The notes under the pieces were generated by a model that was not told where the DNA came from, ran no database searches, and saw only the letters and a program-made list of their open reading frames with translations. Shown here in pieces: positions 60,670-64,000 of a stretch of 64,000 nucleotides of DNA (its first letter is position 1; the number at the start of each line of letters is the position of its first letter). Both the position numbers and the translations under genes were made by a program. Source of the DNA: Whitmania pigra (Eukaryota; Annelida; Clitellata; Hirudinida; Haemopidae); NCBI GenBank assembly GCA_021613335.1, contig JAJTWR010000392.1:41001-105000 (forward strand). Direction: 5' to 3'.

Positions 60670-62209
60670 CTAATTAATTAATTGATTTAAAATTACGTGT
60701 TAATTAATTAACATGTAATGTAATGTATTAATTATTCGATTGTTTATGACTGCTCTTGGAACAATTAAATCCAGTTTGAGTGAAGAATGTCCAGAGTTCA
60801 TTACTGCTTTAATTCATCGGTCGTGCAAAATGGGTTTTAAAGTTGTTTTTGATTTTATTGAAATGTGGAGGATTTCTCGACGTTTGTCTTGTGGGGTGCA
60901 GGTTGCATAACCTCGATGTGTACACGTTGCTTTTTATCTTGTTGGGGAAAAATAAATCTTATTTATTTAGTGGACGGCATAAGTAAAATCATTATTATTG
61001 TCATCATCATCGTATAAAATAGCTATTACAATGTAAGTGACTTGTTCGTAGCTTATGTTCATATTAATTAAATACAAAGTTTAAGACTTTAAGACAAAGT
61101 TTAAGTTTTAAAGTGTTGGTAAGTAATTACATTAGCATTGTTTGAATTAATTTTTTAATTAACGAAAAGATGTTAGGAAGTGGATTCGACGGCGCATAAT
61201 TATGTCGCGATTTTTGTACAAATTATGTCAAATGTACAATATTTGATGATCGCATTACTCCATCGCATGATTATATCATAATTTCTATTATATTTACGAG
61301 GCATTTTGTTCATGACGCCAGTAAAGCATAATATGCCTCGGTGATATATCCCGGTGATGGTCCAGGTTTATGGGACTCGGTTTTAGAAGTTATCCTTTAG
61401 ATTGATAATTGTTTTTCGATTACAATCCAGATGTCATGCAAAGCAGAAGTCTTGCTGATTTAGGGCGTTGATTTTAATTCATCATTAAATTTCATCTCCA
61501 CCAGTAATTAATATCTTAATTACTATCGTCATTATTAATACCTTATTCATCAGTAACGTCTTAATGAGTATCTTCATTATTAATACCATAAGTAATATTA
61601 TCATCATCATTAACACCTTAATTACTGTCATCAACAGTAATGCCTTAATGAATATCATCGTTATTAATACCATCAGTAATATCACCAGCATTAATATCGT
61701 CGTTCATAAGGTGGTATCTTAATTTTAAGTTTTAACTGTTTTCATTTGATTCTCATCAATCGATCTTCAAAGCATATTTTTACATCTACAATTTATGGTT
61801 TCGGCTTTGTGGGAACTGCTGACTAATACTTTTTTTTTTAGCGGAGTAATGCGTTAAAAGCATCTGTTATGATAGTGATGATGTTGACATTGGTGGCGGT
61901 GATGATGATGGCGTCTGGCCAGTTATGTTATGAGAGGAAACAGTAATCTCTCAGCACCTGTATTTGTTTAAATCATCTCAGTTCAACTGGGGTTGAATAT
62001 CGCGAGTCTATAAAGGGAACTCCGATGATAGGTGCCAACTCTCGCATTTAGTTCCGTGCATCTGGTTAAGTGGTCAAGTACGACAACCTACCACGAGTAC
62101 GGATTTTAATGAGGTCACTGCTTTAACTAAGTAGTTAAGTCTAATTAATTAAGACAAACCCTATCATACTGATATGTAAATATAGCCTCAGTTTGACCAT
62201 TCTGCCACG
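60670..62209. other. intergenic between TSEN54 and the GPCR-like gene
   Basis: Contains the TSEN54 3' UTR (AATAAA at 60951) and the presumed promoter of the next gene. A degenerate tandem repeat lies at 61500-61690. No coding exon is seen; the minus-strand open frame 61485-61691 is just this repeat. Confidence 0.5.
61500..61690. repeat. degenerate 30-60 bp tandem repeat
   Basis: The phrase ATTAATACC followed by (T)TA..CATCAGTAA and CTTAAT(G/T)A recurs about four times with ATC/CAT-rich links. It looks like an old minisatellite. Confidence 0.65.
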
Positions 62210-63523
62210 ATGTCCTCCGATGACTACGTGCAGAAGGTCTCCAGGCTGCTGACCGAGAACTTGCCAAAGCGGATTGCAAGCAAGTTCGACTTTATCCAGC
62301 TAATAGCGGAACTGTACCTGATGACCTCGTTCGTCGTCATCGCTATTCTCATGAACCTGGGCGCCTTCGTGTTGTGGATGAAGAACAAGAAAATATTTTC
62401 AACTCTCAAATACCTGGCCTGCTCCCTCATAGTGGCAGATCAGTTGTACCTGATCTCTCTCTTCCCTTATCTGGTCTACAGACCCCGAGGCGATAATTCC
62501 AAGTACTTCGATGGAAAACTGGAGCTTAAGAATGACTCGCTTTCGTTCACCGGTTTAGAAAGTCAATCGGCGATGGAAAGGTTCTACTTTGTGCACTACA
62601 ACAGCGTCGTATTGGGGATTTTCCAGTGTTTTTCCATGTGGATGTTGTACTTCTGCGCCTCAGAAGCCAACAAGATCCTCAGACAAGTTGTCTCGCATCG
62701 CAAAAGCAGAAAAGCAAGTCCAGCGTTCCCCATCATTCTCTTCCTCCTAATATCTTTCTACTTCATTCATTTCCTGCCAGAAGTGAGACAAGCCGTCGTC
62801 GAGATATGCCAGAAGATCTACTTCATGAAGGGCTTCAGTCACAACACGAAACTCATGCCCTTCCAAAACCACTGGGATTTTGTACTCAACGAGGTCATAA
62901 GAAGTGACTTTCTGTACATCGTTTACTTCAGTCTCTTTTATACGCTCATCACCTATGTCTTTCCATACGCCATCATCATCGTCGTCGATAAGAATATCAT
63001 CGATACTATGCACTTGGCCCAGAGAGTTCAAAAGGTCGCCAGTTCGACTCCTGCCTCGCTTATGAGGAAGCCCTCTGGTCCCGGTCGGAGAAAGAGTTCA
63101 GCGAGAAGAGAGAGTCAAAGAAAATCCATAGAAATGTCGGTACTCGCTCGGAAAGAGAAGAAATCACGCAAGCGTGGCGTGGCTGCCGACAGCAAACTCA
63201 TCAGGGACAAATTTCTTTATCCCTGCCTTGTCATATCGGTCACCTGTAACGTCTTCTTGGTCTGCGTGGCACTCAAAATGATCATCCTCACCTTCAAACT
63301 GTTCGAATTCGCGCACAGTTTCGTCACAGGAGCTCATGTTTTCTTCAAGTACCTGAACACTTACTCGAACTTCGTTCAGTTTCTGAAGGCGGCAGTGCAC
63401 CTGCCGGCAATCGTTCTCTACGACTACAGCACTAAAAGAAAAGTCGTCAAATCACTCAAGCGCGTCGGGACCAGATTGATGCGGAAGAGAAGGAAGGAGG
63501 AAGTCGAGATAAGTCAAGTGTGA
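62210..63523 (+). CDS. intronless divergent seven-transmembrane receptor (GPCR-like)
   Basis: A single 437-residue frame. Hydrophobic helices are at about 33-57, 66-90, 126-152, 171-190, 234-260, 335-361 and 382-405: an outside N-terminus without signal peptide, seven helices and a basic tail. Rhodopsin-type features: Asn49 in helix 1 (LMNLGAF), the LxxxD pattern in helix 2 (LIVADQL, Asp77), Pro252 in helix 5 (YVFPYAI) and Pro399 in helix 7 (HLPAIVLYDY). Key motifs are missing or changed: no DRY after helix 3 (CASEANKIL), no clean NPxxY, no cysteine at the top of helix 3. Loop 3 (261-334) is long and very basic, with serines next to Arg/Lys (RRKSSARR, RKSIEM) fitting kinase sites. Base composition is clearly more GC-rich than the surroundings. 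An orphan peptide-receptor-like protein is likely; the ligand is unknown. Confidence 0.85.
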   Translation: MSSDDYVQKVSRLLTENLPKRIASKFDFIQLIAELYLMTSFVVIAILMNLGAFVLWMKNKKIFSTLKYLACSLIVADQLYLISLFPYLVYRPRGDNSKYFDGKLELKNDSLSFTGLESQSAMERFYFVHYNSVVLGIFQCFSMWMLYFCASEANKILRQVVSHRKSRKASPAFPIILFLLISFYFIHFLPEVRQAVVEICQKIYFMKGFSHNTKLMPFQNHWDFVLNEVIRSDFLYIVYFSLFYTLITYVFPYAIIIVVDKNIIDTMHLAQRVQKVASSTPASLMRKPSGPGRRKSSARRESQRKSIEMSVLARKEKKSRKRGVAADSKLIRDKFLYPCLVISVTCNVFLVCVALKMIILTFKLFEFAHSFVTGAHVFFKYLNTYSNFVQFLKAAVHLPAIVLYDYSTKRKVVKSLKRVGTRLMRKRRKEEVEISQV

Positions 63524-64000
63524 CGTCACGAGTCAAGACGTGATGAACGATCGAGTCATGGGGCTGAGGAGATTGCCGTGCGAATGAGATGACCTCTGAT
63601 TGATGGTTCATAAGACACGCTTCGTTGAGTACGCTTGGTTCTTTTCGATGTCATTATTCGATTACCTCGCCTTTGTTTCGACATCCAGTCGTATGCGAAC
63701 GTTAATTCGTATTTCATGGATCGTGTCACGCTGTTCAATTTATTTTTTATGCACTTCTACTCGGGTGGTCGACGTCCTATTCGTCATCACACTTGCCGTC
63801 CTCCTACTAATCCTCCTTCTCATCATCATCATCTTCGTCTACGTCATCTTCATCATCATTACCATCGTCATCTTCATGGTCATCGTCGTTGTTGATTCCA
63901 GTTTCATAATCACTATCAAGAACACCTTCACCAATGAATTCAGTCCTGGTATTTTTATATTTTTAATCCTTAATCATGAATTATTGATGAGTTGATAAAG
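63524..64000. other. 3' flank of the GPCR-like gene, CAT/ATC-rich
   Basis: Open frames at 63600-63995 arise from CTCAT/CATC/CGTC repeats and have no domain. No polyadenylation signal is evident in the remaining sequence. Confidence 0.5.

Noticed and set aside
63600..63995. Plus-strand hydrophobic frame after the GPCR-like gene
   Set aside because: The long Ile/Val/Leu stretch comes from CATC/CGTC repeats; the neighbouring frame gives poly-His, as expected for a repeat.

Overview
The window is AT-rich animal (metazoan) nuclear DNA: short coding exons with GT-AG introns, long (ATT)n, (TAA)n and (GAT)n microsatellites, and many decayed transposable elements. The tRNA-derived SINEs, the Tc1, hAT, CR1 and Gypsy remnants, and a local expansion of WSC-domain membrane proteins suggest a lophotrochozoan. 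An annelid or leech is my best guess, but that rests on general character and not on a marker gene.

Left part, minus strand (1.4-17.4 kb): three head-to-tail paralogous genes, each built as signal peptide, galactose-binding-like (F5/8C/fucolectin-like) domain, two WSC domains, one six-cysteine EGF-like module and a C-terminal membrane segment (about 400 residues). Exon sizes and phases match almost exactly between copies, so the cluster arose by tandem duplication. Introns of the middle copy hold a complete but dead Tc1-like transposon with double inverted repeats, a LINE 3' end, a LINE ORF1-like relic and two long triplet microsatellites. This cluster is the most likely home of an undescribed lineage-specific system: cell-surface lectin-like receptors.

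Middle: a complete five-exon TRAPPC4 gene (minus strand, 19.2-20.7 kb), then a graveyard of nested elements at 21.4-25.7 kb (Gypsy gag/pol piece with a SINE inside it, a LINE with RT and RNase H, a hAT piece). A complete 43-exon SORL1/SorLA gene follows (plus strand, 26.15-46.30 kb; 2204 residues by my splicing), with VPS10, YWTD propeller, EGF, ten LDLa repeats, six FN3 domains, a membrane segment and a sorting tail.

Right part, plus strand: a six-exon GT31 beta-1,3-glycosyltransferase (47.5-51.9 kb), a transposon-rich gap (53.0-55.8 kb), a ten-exon TSEN54 tRNA-splicing endonuclease subunit (56.6-60.7 kb) and an intronless divergent seven-transmembrane receptor (62.2-63.5 kb). TRAPPC4, SorLA and the glycosyltransferase all act in the secretory/endosomal system, but their neighbourhood looks incidental.

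All exon joins were read by eye. In each gene the splice sites were chosen so that GT-AG (one GC-AG) boundaries, reading phase and homology agree; totals are whole codons. Family names come from remembered family patterns, not from a search.
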